This document shows, piece after piece, positions 36,811-46,817 of a stretch of 64,000 nucleotides of DNA (positions are counted from its first letter, which is position 1; each line of letters opens with the position of its first letter). Source of the DNA: Wallacemonas rigidus (lineage: Eukaryota; Euglenozoa; Kinetoplastea; Trypanosomatida; Trypanosomatidae); the NCBI GenBank assembly GCA_030849045.1, contig JASAOL010000613.1, positions 558,001 to 622,000 on the forward strand. The letters are read 5' to 3'. Made by a program: the position numbers and the translations under genes. A model generated the notes under the pieces. It did no database searches and was not told where the DNA came from. It worked only from the letters and a program-made list of their open reading frames with translations.

Positions 36811-39800
36811 TTACTGCCCGTCTAACTCTTCCTTTGACGGGGGGTGACTCACACCGCGATGCGTTGCGGGCTCTGGCACAGCGTCGGCGCACAGAGGCAG
36901 TGACAGTCTGTTCGGCACGCCGCAGAAGTAGCGGTTCATCCAGAGGAGGAAACGGCGCTCGTACCGTGCAGGGTCAATGATGGTCGGTGCGTGGTTTGTG
37001 TACCCGAGTACCGTGTCAATGCCGGACTTCATTTTCGACTCGAGAGCCTTCGCACCAGTGTACGGCTGCATGTAGTCGATCAATCCGACTGACCACATCG
37101 TTGGTGACGAGGGAGACGAGGAGGTTTTGTCAGCAGTGGTAGCTGCGACCAGTAACGAGTAGTCCATGACAGAAGATGACACGAGAAGAGATGCGTCATC
37201 ACTCAAGGCGCGCATCAGCTGCACTTTCTCTGATTCAGGGATGAACAAGTACTGCCCCTTCCTCAACTGGGACACCAAGTTCTCATCGAGCCCGACCGAC
37301 GCACCGGCGGCAGCCACGCGATTCCTTTGACTGCCTTTGAGGTCATAGGCAGACAGGACGCGCTGATGGGCTGCCAGGTTCTCCACAAGCATGTAGTGCT
37401 CTTGCTCAGGCTGTCCACTACTTTCTGCGGCCGGGTGCAGACTCCGGCGACTCAGTGTAAATACGCCAAGTATCTTCCCTAGCGCACAGGCCGTCGCACC
37501 CGAGGCAGCAGAACCGGCGGCCCAACCACCGTCGCTACCGCCCTCCTCTTCATAGATCGCTCGCATGCGAGCGAAGTATCGCACCGCGCTGCTGCCGACG
37601 AAATGGCGTAATTCGATCGGGCGAATCCGCTTGAGCAAGAAGCAGTCGTCGAGTGTGCGAAAGAAATCCGAGTGGCTTTTTCCACCCGCCGGCTGGTATC
37701 GACGGCAGCGCCACAAGGACGCAATGATGCGCTCTGCGTGGCCACCGGTTGCTACAGCGCGCAGCGCAGCGAACGCGCGGTCAAGATGGACTTCCACAGT
37801 CGCCACGTGCGTCGCATCTGACGCAGCTCTGAGCGGTTGACCACACGCCGTGCGAAGGTCGTCGAGGTGAAGTCTCTGTGGAGCCTGTGCGGGGCCTTTC
37901 TGCGCATGGTGGGTGAGTGCAGCCACGGCTTCCGCGCGTGTGGCGAACAGAGCCACGTCACCGCCCTGACCCCGTGCGGAAGCACTCAACGTCTCTATCC
38001 GTCGGGCTTGCACGAGCGCCAACGCGATGAGACTCGTTGGCTCCGCCCAGCGCACAGCCCGCGCGGCGAAGGGCGAGTACAGCCACTGCCAAGGCTGAAT
38101 CAGCTCGGACGGCAGAGGCGAAGCTGTCGTCGTGCTGCCACTGGGATTTGTCGGAACCGCAGGTGCCAGTGGCAGGGATGGAGCCGTGTTTGGTAGGGAC
38201 GCGCTGACGGTCCCTGCAAGAGTCGTCGTGGGGGCGGCGGCCGGTGGCAGACGCGCTGACAGCGCGCTGTACGTACGCAATAAAGACTGAAGTGCCGCCC
38301 ACCGGCATGCTGTGACATCAGTGACTGTCGTCTGCTCAAGCCGCGCCTGCAGCTCAGCCACCTCCCGCGCAAGCTTCATTGATTCTGAAGTCACGCCACC
38401 CAGCGCGTCCAGGTGCTCCGTCAAATGGCGGCAGCGTTCCGCCAAGAGCGTCACATCGCGCACCAGCTCAGCCATTTCGTGCTTATCGTACAAGCGTGCG
38501 AGTGGGTCATCTGCGACAGTTGCTGCCGCCGTGTCCGGCACACTGCTGAGCAGCCTCGTGGGTGGGAGGCGAAGACGGCGCACAGCGAGTGGGCTGCAGT
38601 GGAAGCTGACAGTGACCACAGCGGTGCCTGCTGGGAACAAGACAAAGCAAAAGGCAGGTTCACCTGTCTGGGCTGTTCGCGCTGGGTCTGCGCGTGCAAA
38701 TACTGGCTGGCCGCAGTGCCCGCATACCACCGCGTCTTGGTCAGGATGAAAAAGGAGTTCGAGGAAGCTGCCGAGAGACAAGTTGAGCGTGTGTGGCGTG
38801 CAAACCGCAACGCCTTGCAACGGTTGTGCTCGCGCGGTACCGTCAGTGTTGCCAGTGTCTTTGTCCTCGCCGCGGTCACTGCGCGTGCCTGGATCGGCGC
38901 AGTGACAACAGCGAAGGTAGCAGTACGGTGCGCTCATCGTCTCCGGCGTGCGCCGCTCCGAGGGTGACGCCGCGTCGCTACCGCGAGCATGATCCACGTC
39001 TAGCGCTGCCCACTGCGACTGTGCAGACTGGAACAGGTCGAACGCCTCCGTTGTGGACGAGCATGCGTATTGTGACAGAGCGGTGACCCTCTCCTCCGTG
39101 GTGGTCGCGACACGCACGACGCGCTCCTCGTGCACAAACAAGAGCGTTCTGTGCTTGCTCGTGAGACGTCCGAGCAGGAACTGGAAGAGAGTCTCGTCGC
39201 CATGCGGGCCGGGCTGATAAAAACGCAGTGCTCGGCGCTCAGGAAAGCCGGCGGTGTGCTGAGCGCCATTGTCTGCCAACAGGGAAACTGTAGTATCCTC
39301 CAATGCACCCACCTCTATCTGCTCCACAACAAGGACGTCGCTGAGGGACTGCCCGGCCGCGTCGCACTGCGAACCACTGCCCCGCTCTTCCTGCGCGCTC
39401 TGACAGACATCGGTGCGGGACAACGCGTCAAGTACGCTGGGAGGGTAAGCAACAGCGAGGTTTAAGCTCCACCTGTGCTGCGCCGGGTCTGATATCAGGC
39501 GAGCACGATCCAAGGAGAGGCCCATGTCTTGGAAGAGGTGCGCTTGCGCACAGAGATGGTACGCCGTCACGAGCACTGCTGACCACGCCTGTCGCCACTG
39601 CACGTACGCCGTGGTGGGGCTGGTGTTGACTCCACGAACAAGCACCGAGATGTACAAGGGCGCTTTGAGGCCGCTCGCGACGCACAGAACACGGCCGCCA
39701 ACCGCCCTCAACTCGCAGCGTTCACAAGTCCCGAGTGGCGTAGCTTGCGCCGAGGACAGCTGGGCGAGGCTGACAAAGGAGAGATCAGACACGACTCGAC

Positions 39801-41334
39801 CACCTGTACATCTTGCCAGACGCTCGAGCTGTCGCTGACCGACGTGCAGCAGGAGGCGCACAGATGGGTATTGTTGGGTCAGTGCGTCTTGCAGGTAGTG
39901 GTGCATACCGCGCTCAACCACAATGACATCTGGACGCCACCGTGCGATCTTTTTCAAGTAGCTGTCCAGGTGACCGCGATAGCTGCTCATGTACTCCAGC
40001 ACACCCACACAAGACGAGGACTCGTTGGACGCAGTGAATGTGACGTCGCCCGTGAGAAGAAGGAAGCGTGGTTCTGTCAGGGCAGCCGGAAGACGGGCTG
40101 CGTTCGACGCAAGGGAAGCGAAGAAAGCGAATCCAGGCAACACCTCCGACGCTTCCGTGCGGCCGTCCTCCGTGAGCAGAAATTCGACATGGTCGTCGGC
40201 GAGACCAGCCAGCGGAACAGCAACGCAGCGTAGAGCACGGACTGCGAGAGACATCAAGAGGCGCGCCAACTCATCGCTCGATGCGTGAGTCGGAGTTGAC
40301 AGGGCTGTCGCTGTCACAGCGCGTACCGTGCGATGGGTGAGCACACGCAGGCAGACTTCGTTCCACACACACGCAGACGACGGCGGCGTCGGGGCGGTGA
40401 CGGGCCCCAAGGTTGTACAGGCTCCAGCCAACACATCCGTGTCCCCAACGTGGTCGAACAGGGCAATGTCAGACGCATCATCCGGTAGCTCAGGAGGAAG
40501 CCGCAGGGTTCGTGTCGCTTCATCCGCACTTCGAGCCTTTTCCCTCTCCTCCGTCTTTTCTGCGGCGGCTTTCGTTTGTACGGCGGCGAGCCACTCCTGC
40601 AGACGGTTGCGCCGACGCTTGACGGGCGCGGCGAGCGACATGTGCACGGCGCGGTCCTCATCTGTCTCACTCCTTTCCGCCGCTGTCGTGGTGGACTCGA
40701 CAGCGGCGGCGGGTGGGGCAGGTACACCGCCAGCCATTTCGATTGTCCTGGTAGGTGATAGGTTTTCGTTGTCGCTGTGAGTGGGTGGATTCGACGCGGC
40801 TCGTGCGCCTGCCGACAAAGGGGCACTCGGTCCGGACTCGGCCGACGGCGGAGGGTCAGGTGAAGACGGCGATACAAGTGGAGAGATGTGTGCTGACGGA
40901 ATGCGCGTCAGTGGAGAGGTAAACATTTTCGGCGTGTGGCCGCCCAACGACGCACTCCCTTCCGCGGAGTGCCCTGCGGTTACGTGAGCCGTTGCCGTTG
41001 TCCTACTCGCGGCGAGGGGAACACACGCGTCCGAACCGTGCGAAAATGACGCCGCCATATTCCGTGCGCATCGATGACACACTTTGGTTGGTCGTGATGA
41101 CTGAGTCACGAATTTTTCGGCGTGCGATGCAGTTTCCCCGTGGGCAGGCCGTAGTCCGAGGCGGCTACGTAGCTGCTCCAGCGACGTTGGCGTCGCGTAC
41201 AGACAATCTGAACAAAAGACTTGCCCGCACTGCCGGCAGTGGTGCTTGCGACAAATCCAGGTGAAGGGCGTGTTGCAGCCTCGGCAGCGCAGCGCGTAGG
41301 CATCGTCGACCCACAGTGATCGATCAGCACACAT
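36811..41334 (-). CDS. FAB1: 1-phosphatidylinositol-3-phosphate 5-kinase (Fab1/PIKfyve)
   Basis: A 1,507-aa lipid kinase that makes PtdIns(3,5)P2 on endosomes and lysosomes. The N-terminal FYVE zinc finger (about residues 8-85) is complete: WVDD, then CRGC, the PtdIns3P-binding RKHHCRQCG, then CSDC and KVCHRC. A Ser/Pro/Thr-rich linker follows. The middle (about 330-650) has a TCP-1/chaperonin-like domain with DVIVVERGMHHYLQDAL and RCTGGRVVSD, then a Cys-rich segment (CERCELRAVGG). The C-terminal kinase spans about 1,220-1,470. It carries YMLVENL, the DLKGSQRNR phosphate-binding loop near residue 1,330, the catalytic MDYSLLV and LIDYMQPYT, with KALESKMKSG in the activation loop region. The ATG at 41334 lies 3 nt after a predicted acceptor. 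All key motifs look intact. Confidence 0.95.
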   Translation of the reverse strand: MCADRSLWVDDAYALRCRGCNTPFTWICRKHHCRQCGQVFCSDCLYATPTSLEQLRSRLGLRPAHGETASHAEKFVTQSSRPTKVCHRCARNMAASFSHGSDACVPLAASRTTATAHVTAGHSAEGSASLGGHTPKMFTSPLTRIPSAHISPLVSPSSPDPPPSAESGPSAPLSAGARAASNPPTHSDNENLSPTRTIEMAGGVPAPPAAAVESTTTAAERSETDEDRAVHMSLAAPVKRRRNRLQEWLAAVQTKAAAEKTEEREKARSADEATRTLRLPPELPDDASDIALFDHVGDTDVLAGACTTLGPVTAPTPPSSACVWNEVCLRVLTHRTVRAVTATALSTPTHASSDELARLLMSLAVRALRCVAVPLAGLADDHVEFLLTEDGRTEASEVLPGFAFFASLASNAARLPAALTEPRFLLLTGDVTFTASNESSSCVGVLEYMSSYRGHLDSYLKKIARWRPDVIVVERGMHHYLQDALTQQYPSVRLLLHVGQRQLERLARCTGGRVVSDLSFVSLAQLSSAQATPLGTCERCELRAVGGRVLCVASGLKAPLYISVLVRGVNTSPTTAYVQWRQAWSAVLVTAYHLCAQAHLFQDMGLSLDRARLISDPAQHRWSLNLAVAYPPSVLDALSRTDVCQSAQEERGSGSQCDAAGQSLSDVLVVEQIEVGALEDTTVSLLADNGAQHTAGFPERRALRFYQPGPHGDETLFQFLLGRLTSKHRTLLFVHEERVVRVATTTEERVTALSQYACSSTTEAFDLFQSAQSQWAALDVDHARGSDAASPSERRTPETMSAPYCYLRCCHCADPGTRSDRGEDKDTGNTDGTARAQPLQGVAVCTPHTLNLSLGSFLELLFHPDQDAVVCGHCGQPVFARADPARTAQTGEPAFCFVLFPAGTAVVTVSFHCSPLAVRRLRLPPTRLLSSVPDTAAATVADDPLARLYDKHEMAELVRDVTLLAERCRHLTEHLDALGGVTSESMKLAREVAELQARLEQTTVTDVTACRWAALQSLLRTYSALSARLPPAAAPTTTLAGTVSASLPNTAPSLPLAPAVPTNPSGSTTTASPLPSELIQPWQWLYSPFAARAVRWAEPTSLIALALVQARRIETLSASARGQGGDVALFATRAEAVAALTHHAQKGPAQAPQRLHLDDLRTACGQPLRAASDATHVATVEVHLDRAFAALRAVATGGHAERIIASLWRCRRYQPAGGKSHSDFFRTLDDCFLLKRIRPIELRHFVGSSAVRYFARMRAIYEEEGGSDGGWAAGSAASGATACALGKILGVFTLSRRSLHPAAESSGQPEQEHYMLVENLAAHQRVLSAYDLKGSQRNRVAAAGASVGLDENLVSQLRKGQYLFIPESEKVQLMRALSDDASLLVSSSVMDYSLLVAATTADKTSSSPSSPTMWSVGLIDYMQPYTGAKALESKMKSGIDTVLGYTNHAPTIIDPARYERRFLLWMNRYFCGVPNRLSLPLCADAVPEPATHRGVSHPPSKEELDGQ

Positions 41335-42548
41335 TAACTAAACCCGTTCGGATGCGCAGAAGTAAAAAAAAAAAAAAAGAGTCGCGACAGGCATCGTGCG
41401 CGACCCGATTTCTCTGACAGCGACGTGGAAGAAAGCAAGCGAGTATAGCAGCGGGTCAGAGTAGGCGAGAAGATGAGGCAGGGAAGTAGAATTGTGTCGC
41501 AATATCATGGCAGGCCGATTCTGTTCATAGCGCCTCTCATCGTGAGGTACGCGCCGTACGGCCCTTTATTTTTTCTTCTTCAGTGCAGCCCGCAAAGGTG
41601 ATGAGCAGGCGGTCGTCAAACGATCTGGCGTTGCACACAGGAACGTATGCGTGAGCTGCGGCGAACACCAGGATGAAGACGGAGAAAAAAAAAAAAAGAA
41701 CGAGCACGTGTCGCACGCACAGACGCTGAGAAGCTCCCTGTGTTGAAAGCGCCGATTGAGCTCCCTTCTCATTTCCTACTCCAAGGAAGTATCAGCCTGC
41801 GTGGCATTGAAAAGAGGACGCACGGAGGACGCCTTTTCCTTTTCTGTTGAGCACGCATTCTGGTGTCTATTTATAGTTGTTTTTTCGGATTGGAAAATAT
41901 GTGTACTAGTTGGCCGTTTCCAAAGGCAAAACGAAGAGCGAGGAAGAAAGCGGGCCAAGCCAGAGAAAAGAAAACGAAATGGACGCACAAATGCGTATAC
42001 CAATACCAACGAGCGGGGATCCGCAAACAACAACAACACGTACGATATCCTCTCTCTCTCTCTCTTTTTTTTTTTTCGTTTTCCACGTACAAGTTTCTCG
42101 TCAACGTGACCGAAGTCACCATGGGAAAGGCGTTCGTTTTGACCATGAGATGACAGACATCAATCATTTAAAACCATTTGCTATAATATGCATGCGAGCA
42201 ACCCTAAGTCTGTTAGCACGTCGATATGGTTTCCTTTTCCTTTTCCTGTGACCATTCGTTTCTCTATTTCACCTTGAGATGTGCGGGTGTGTGAGAGTGG
42301 CTTGCGCACGGCTCTTCAGCGTGGCACGCACTCAAGCCCAGCATGCAGCCCACCACTGACAGCAGCAACCACGGAAGAGAACGTGAACCATAAAATGACC
42401 ATATCGTCGAGGAAAAGAAAGAAGTTGGAAAAAAAAAGTGAGCACCCTACGAAAAAATCAAAGTTCATTGAGAACGGTGGGAAACCGACTTTGAACTAAA
42501 AAGAAACCCAAACAGATGGACCTACAGTGACAACGGGCCACTTCTGCA
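41335..42548 (-). other. 1.2-kb intergenic region
   Basis: Spacer between OGDH E1 and FAB1 with A15 (41364-41378), a CT repeat (42052-42064), T12 and several A-rich runs. No gene has support. Confidence 0.6.
41338..41339 (-). other. Probable spliced-leader acceptor for FAB1
   Basis: A T15 tract on the minus strand, then ACTTCTGCGC and GGGTTTAG. Only 3 nt separate the AG from the ATG at 41334, so the 5' UTR would be almost entirely spliced leader. Confidence 0.5.
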
Positions 42549-45500
42549 CTACGCCAGGACCTCGCTGATAATCTGACGTTCTTCAGCCACGTGAACGGAG
42601 CCGTAGCCCGTAGACGGAGAGGCCACAGACGGGCGACCGATGAATTTGATCACCTTCTGATTCACGTTGAGGTAACGGAGAAGTGCATTGAAGCGAATGC
42701 GCATGTACGTCCACGGACCCATGTTCTTGGGTTCCTCCTGCAGCCAGACGATTTCTACATCAGGGTTACGCGCGACGTACTTCTCCACCACATCGGCCAC
42801 GTGCTCCCAAGGGAACGGCGAAAGCTGCTCGACCGTCGCGAGAATGACGTCGTTGTGCACGCCAGGTGTCTCCTTCTGCAGAGCGACGCGGTGGTCGTTT
42901 ACGATGCTCTCAATTTGTCCGGTGCAGAAGACCAGTTTGCGGGGCTTCACGTCTGCGACGGGGCACGTGTCAATGACCGGCACGAACGCGGAGCCGCTCG
43001 CCATCTGAGACAGGCTGGACAAATTCGGCGCACGGAGGCGGGCCTTGGAGAAGAAGTTCACAAGTGGCTTCGCGAAGTCGCCACGCAGACCCTGGCGGCG
43101 GAGCAGGTGGAAGTAGTTCGCCGGAGTGCTGGGGTAGGTCACCTGCCAGTTGTAGCGGCCGATACGCTCCTCGAGCATCCGCTCGTTGGCGAACTGGCGG
43201 AAGTTGCGGGGGACGCGGTCAATGTCGTCGGACATTTGCAGAAAGCGCTCAATGCGCGCCGAGCTGTGCTCTGGACCAGCACCAGAGTAACCGTGGGGGA
43301 GAGAGAGGATTAGACTGCACTGCTCGTTCCACTTTTCCTCCGAGCAGCTGAGGAACTGATCGAAGATGACCTGCGCACCGTTGGCGAAATCACCGAATTG
43401 TGCTTCCCACATTGTGATACTGCGGATGTTTTCTAGATTGTAGCCCATTTCGAAGCCGCAGACGCCAAGCTCGGAGAGAGCGCTGTTCTGAATCGTCACG
43501 AGCGCTTGCGTCGGGGAGAGCGACTTGACAGGAATGTACTTGAGGTTCGTCTTCTGATCGATGATTGCCGCGTGACGCTGCGTAAAGGTACCACGCTCCA
43601 CGTCCTCACCGGTCAGACGCACGTGCACACCTTGGAGCGACAGCGTACCCAACGCCAGCAGCTCCGCCAAGCACCACTCGACGGCGTCGCCCGTCTCAAT
43701 GCCCTTCTGGCGGGCTGCATACGTACGCTGCACAACAGGGTGGACCTTCTCCACCTCCGCCGGGATCGTCGTGATCTGACGGCCCACCTCCTTAAGTGTG
43801 GCCATTGGCACACCGGTCTTGAAAGGCAGACGCTGGATGTTCTTGCTCTGCTCGATCATCTCCGCTTGAAGGTCGGAGGAGCGGTTCTCGGACTCGGGGT
43901 CGAAGACGGGGAGCACCTTCACGAAGTCCTGCACACTGCTCATGCGCTCGAACGCCTGGCGCATGACGGACTGCCACGCCTCGTTCTTCTCCTTCACGGC
44001 CTCGGGTGTGAGCACGCCCTCATCGATGAGCTGCTTTGAGTAGATGTCGACCACGCGCGGGTACTTGCGGATCTCCTTGTACAGTGTAGGCTGCGTAAAG
44101 TCAGGCAAGTCGGCCTCGTTGTGGCCGTTGCGGCGGTAGCACACCACGTCGAGGATGACATCGCGGTGGAACTCCTGGCGGAAGCGCGTAGCAATGCGCG
44201 CGGCGCGAACACAGGCCTCCACATCATTGCCGTTGACGTGCATCACTGGTGCGTTGTTGATCTTGGAAAGCTCCGTGCAGTAGTCACCAGGGCGGCTGTC
44301 CTTGGGGTCCGTTGTGAAGCCAATTTGGTTGTTGATGACCACGTGCAGTGTGCCACCCACGGAGAAGTTCTCTAGAGAGGCTATCGCCATGGTCTCAAAG
44401 CAGCAACCCTGGCCAGTCATGGCCGCATCACCGTGAATGAGGATCGGCATTGTTGCGACACTGTCGACGTCCTTCTCGTAGACCTGACGCGCACGCGCCT
44501 TGCCGAGCACGAGCGGGTTGACAGCCTCGAGGTGCGACGGATTCGGCAGCAGCTCCAAGTCCATCGTCTTGCCGTTGGGCAGCTTGACGGTTTTGCGGAG
44601 GCCGAGGTGGTACTTGACATCACCAGACAAGTGTGCCTCCGTCACGGCGGCCTTCCCCTCGAACTCGTTGAGAATGGCGTGAAGGGACTTGTGGCATACG
44701 TTGGCCAAAATGTTGAGACGGCCACGGTGCGCCATGCCCATGATGCAGCTCTGCACGCCGAGCTCGCTCGCCTGCGCCATGGCAGCGTTCATCGCCGGGA
44801 TGAGGGCCTCACCACCATCAAGACCAAAGCGCTGCTGGGTCGCATACTTGATTTGCAGGAACTGCTCGAAGCCGCACGCGCGGACCACATCACTGTAGGC
44901 CGCGAGCTTGAGCTCCTTCGGGAGGGGGTCGAGGGTCTCCATAATTTGCTGGCGGAACCAGTTGCGGAGCTCGAAGAAGCCGGAGCTCATGAACTCGAAG
45001 CCGATGGGGCCGCAGTACATGCGCTTGAGTGTCTTGATGATCTCCTCAAGCGTCATGGGGGTACCACCGTTGATAGTGGTAGAGCGGTAGTTGGCACCAA
45101 GACTGACGTTAAAGACCAGCTTGAGGTCCTCCTGTGTGAAACCGAAGGTGCTAATATCCAGCTCCTTGGCGGTCTGGGCAGAGTTGGTGGTGTCGAAGCC
45201 GCGAATCGGCTCGATGTTGGCCAACCCGTGACCCCGGCGCTCGTACTCGCGCACAAGGTAGGAGAGACGCATGTTGTCCTGGCGCTGCTTGTCTGTGAGA
45301 GACTTTTCATTGAACGGGCGACTAAAGGTGGACACCACCGGTGTCTCGTCGCTGCCGCTTCGAATCGCCTGCAGTACGGGCACCCAGCTCGGGTCCACGA
45401 GCGCCGAGTCCTCGTCGTACTGACGGATCATGTTCTCGATAAACTCACGGTTGGTGGCGCTGATCAGCTGATCGTGCTCGAAGGGCTTGCGAATCGTGCG

Positions 45501-45569
45501 AGCGTCCGTGTACTTGCGGGTGCCCAGCGTTTGGGCGAGAACACCGGCAGAAAGGGCACGTCGCATCAT
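42549..45569 (-). CDS. OGDH: 2-oxoglutarate dehydrogenase E1 component
   Basis: A 1,006-aa thiamine-diphosphate enzyme that decarboxylates 2-oxoglutarate in the mitochondrial TCA cycle, passing a succinyl group to the E2 lipoamide. The N-terminus (MMRRALSAGVLAQTLG) fits a mitochondrial presequence and is followed by a short E2-binding region. Core motifs are IMGMAHRGRLNILANV near residue 280, GDVKYHLG, and the ThDP site GDAAMTGQG with INNQIGFTT. RRNGHNEAD follows. The transketolase-type pyrimidine domain has MWEAQFGDFANGAQVIFDQF and SLPHGYSGAGPEHSS. The C-terminus carries VWLQEEPKNMGPWTYM and GRPSVASPSTG. The full length and all motifs match a functional enzyme. Two Met codons open the frame; the first is used. 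Confidence 0.97.
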   Translation of the reverse strand: MMRRALSAGVLAQTLGTRKYTDARTIRKPFEHDQLISATNREFIENMIRQYDEDSALVDPSWVPVLQAIRSGSDETPVVSTFSRPFNEKSLTDKQRQDNMRLSYLVREYERRGHGLANIEPIRGFDTTNSAQTAKELDISTFGFTQEDLKLVFNVSLGANYRSTTINGGTPMTLEEIIKTLKRMYCGPIGFEFMSSGFFELRNWFRQQIMETLDPLPKELKLAAYSDVVRACGFEQFLQIKYATQQRFGLDGGEALIPAMNAAMAQASELGVQSCIMGMAHRGRLNILANVCHKSLHAILNEFEGKAAVTEAHLSGDVKYHLGLRKTVKLPNGKTMDLELLPNPSHLEAVNPLVLGKARARQVYEKDVDSVATMPILIHGDAAMTGQGCCFETMAIASLENFSVGGTLHVVINNQIGFTTDPKDSRPGDYCTELSKINNAPVMHVNGNDVEACVRAARIATRFRQEFHRDVILDVVCYRRNGHNEADLPDFTQPTLYKEIRKYPRVVDIYSKQLIDEGVLTPEAVKEKNEAWQSVMRQAFERMSSVQDFVKVLPVFDPESENRSSDLQAEMIEQSKNIQRLPFKTGVPMATLKEVGRQITTIPAEVEKVHPVVQRTYAARQKGIETGDAVEWCLAELLALGTLSLQGVHVRLTGEDVERGTFTQRHAAIIDQKTNLKYIPVKSLSPTQALVTIQNSALSELGVCGFEMGYNLENIRSITMWEAQFGDFANGAQVIFDQFLSCSEEKWNEQCSLILSLPHGYSGAGPEHSSARIERFLQMSDDIDRVPRNFRQFANERMLEERIGRYNWQVTYPSTPANYFHLLRRQGLRGDFAKPLVNFFSKARLRAPNLSSLSQMASGSAFVPVIDTCPVADVKPRKLVFCTGQIESIVNDHRVALQKETPGVHNDVILATVEQLSPFPWEHVADVVEKYVARNPDVEIVWLQEEPKNMGPWTYMRIRFNALLRYLNVNQKVIKFIGRPSVASPSTGYGSVHVAEERQIISEVLA

Positions 45570-46301
45570 GTTGGGCTACGAGGGATCTGGGTTGTGTTTT
45601 CCTGACTGACTTGCCAAAGAGGGACAGAGGGAGAGTGAAGCTGGGAGGTACCTATTTGTCTCTTGTTCAGTTTCTCTCCTTTTTGTTCTCTTCGTGGCTC
45701 TCTTTCTTGTTTACCGTAGGGACAGGGAAGTGGCCGACGATTTCGTTAAGGGAGGGAAGTGGTGGGAAATAGAGAGAGAGAAAAAAAAAAAGGAGATGGT
45801 TTTGTTCACAAAGCGACGCACGGAAAGAAGAAGAGAACGGAGAAAAGAGTGTTTTTTTTTTCCGAACAAAACAGGAAATATGCTGCCCGGTTTACCTACC
45901 TCGGCCTAAGCGATGAACTCAGATGATGAGGGGAAGAACACGGTACAAGTGATGGAGCAGAAAAAAAACTTTACGTACATTATTCGGCGCGGAAAGAAGA
46001 CAAGCACGGAAAGAGAGGTCGCAGGGGAAAGGAGTGAGAGGAGAAGGAACTGTGCGATCCACGGAAGGAATGCAAACCACGTGTGATACCCCACGGACGA
46101 GAAGAGCGTGCGGACACCGATAGGGGGTGTCGATTGGTCGCTTGAAGTAGCGTCGCGTAGGTGCTCGCACACGTGAGATACGTGCGCAGTGAGCACTCCT
46201 TTTTTCTTACTTTTGTATTTGAGGTGACGCATGGAGAAATGAGCGGGCATCGCCGCAAGGACACACACACACAGACAAAGAGGGGGCTCACAAATCAACT
46301 G
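45570..46301 (-). other. Intergenic region
   Basis: Spacer between the SELENOF-like gene and OGDH, with A11 and T10 runs (45781-45863) and the OGDH acceptor. No gene was seen. Confidence 0.65.
45610..45611 (-). other. Probable spliced-leader acceptor for OGDH
   Basis: The minus-strand tract cttcactctccctctgtccc, then TTTGGCAAG, ends here; two further CAG sites follow within 8 nt. The exact site could be any of the three. Confidence 0.5.
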
Positions 46302-46817
46302 TCAGGACGAAGCCAGTCTCTTACGCAAAAACTCGTCAATTTGGAAGGCCTGCCAGGTCTCAATGCGGACCGCGATTTGTTCATCCTCTTCCGTCAAGAG
46401 TACCAATCGTGGCATGCGAGCGAACCGGTCCTCTCGGATCTCCAGGCGATCCTTATACGGTGCGTCGTCCAGGTACTTTTGGACGAAGGTATGTATCGCT
46501 GTCTGCGACACGGTCGAGTCACGTAGCTTTTCCTCGGACTTGTACTCAATGCGGGCCTTGACGTACAGCGGATCAGCGGATGCCGCACCATCGCCAGCAC
46601 CATTAGTTGTGATCGAGCAGCAGCTGAGGCACTCAGCGTGTAGGGCTGCATTCTCCGTGTGCTGGAGAAGTGGCGCGCACAGCTCGCACTTGACTTCACT
46701 CTTCAGAAAGCCGAGCTGACGACATTCGTCGGCAGTGCGCGGCGTCACCCCATGCGCGCCACCGTCAACGATGCAAAGAACGAGGCATACCACTGCCACA
46801 AGAGTTAGCAGCTTCAT
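46302..46817 (-). CDS. SELENOF (Sep15)-like ER protein lacking the redox motif
   Basis: A 171-aa protein starting with a clear signal peptide (KLLTLVAVVCLVLCIVDGG). A Cys-rich domain follows: ECRQLGFLKSEVKCELCA, then HAECLSCC. This matches the UGGT-binding domain of SELENOF, a glycoprotein-folding quality-control partner in the ER. The rest aligns with the thioredoxin-like domain (LYVKARIEY to LRKRL), including FQIDEFLRKRL at the end, the counterpart of VEEFLSEKL. In SELENOF of most eukaryotes the first strand is followed by Cys-Gly-Sec; here that place reads YKSEEKL, with no Cys, Sec codon or TGA. There is no KDEL-type signal. The ATG at 46817 is the first after a strong CT-rich acceptor region. 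Confidence 0.85.
   Translation of the reverse strand: MKLLTLVAVVCLVLCIVDGGAHGVTPRTADECRQLGFLKSEVKCELCAPLLQHTENAALHAECLSCCSITTNGAGDGAASADPLYVKARIEYKSEEKLRDSTVSQTAIHTFVQKYLDDAPYKDRLEIREDRFARMPRLVLLTEEDEQIAVRIETWQAFQIDEFLRKRLASS

Noticed and set aside
44433-45605. 390-codon plus-strand frame opposite OGDH
   Set aside because: It lies antisense to a well-conserved enzyme and its composition is the mirror of the OGDH codons. No acceptor or homology supports it.
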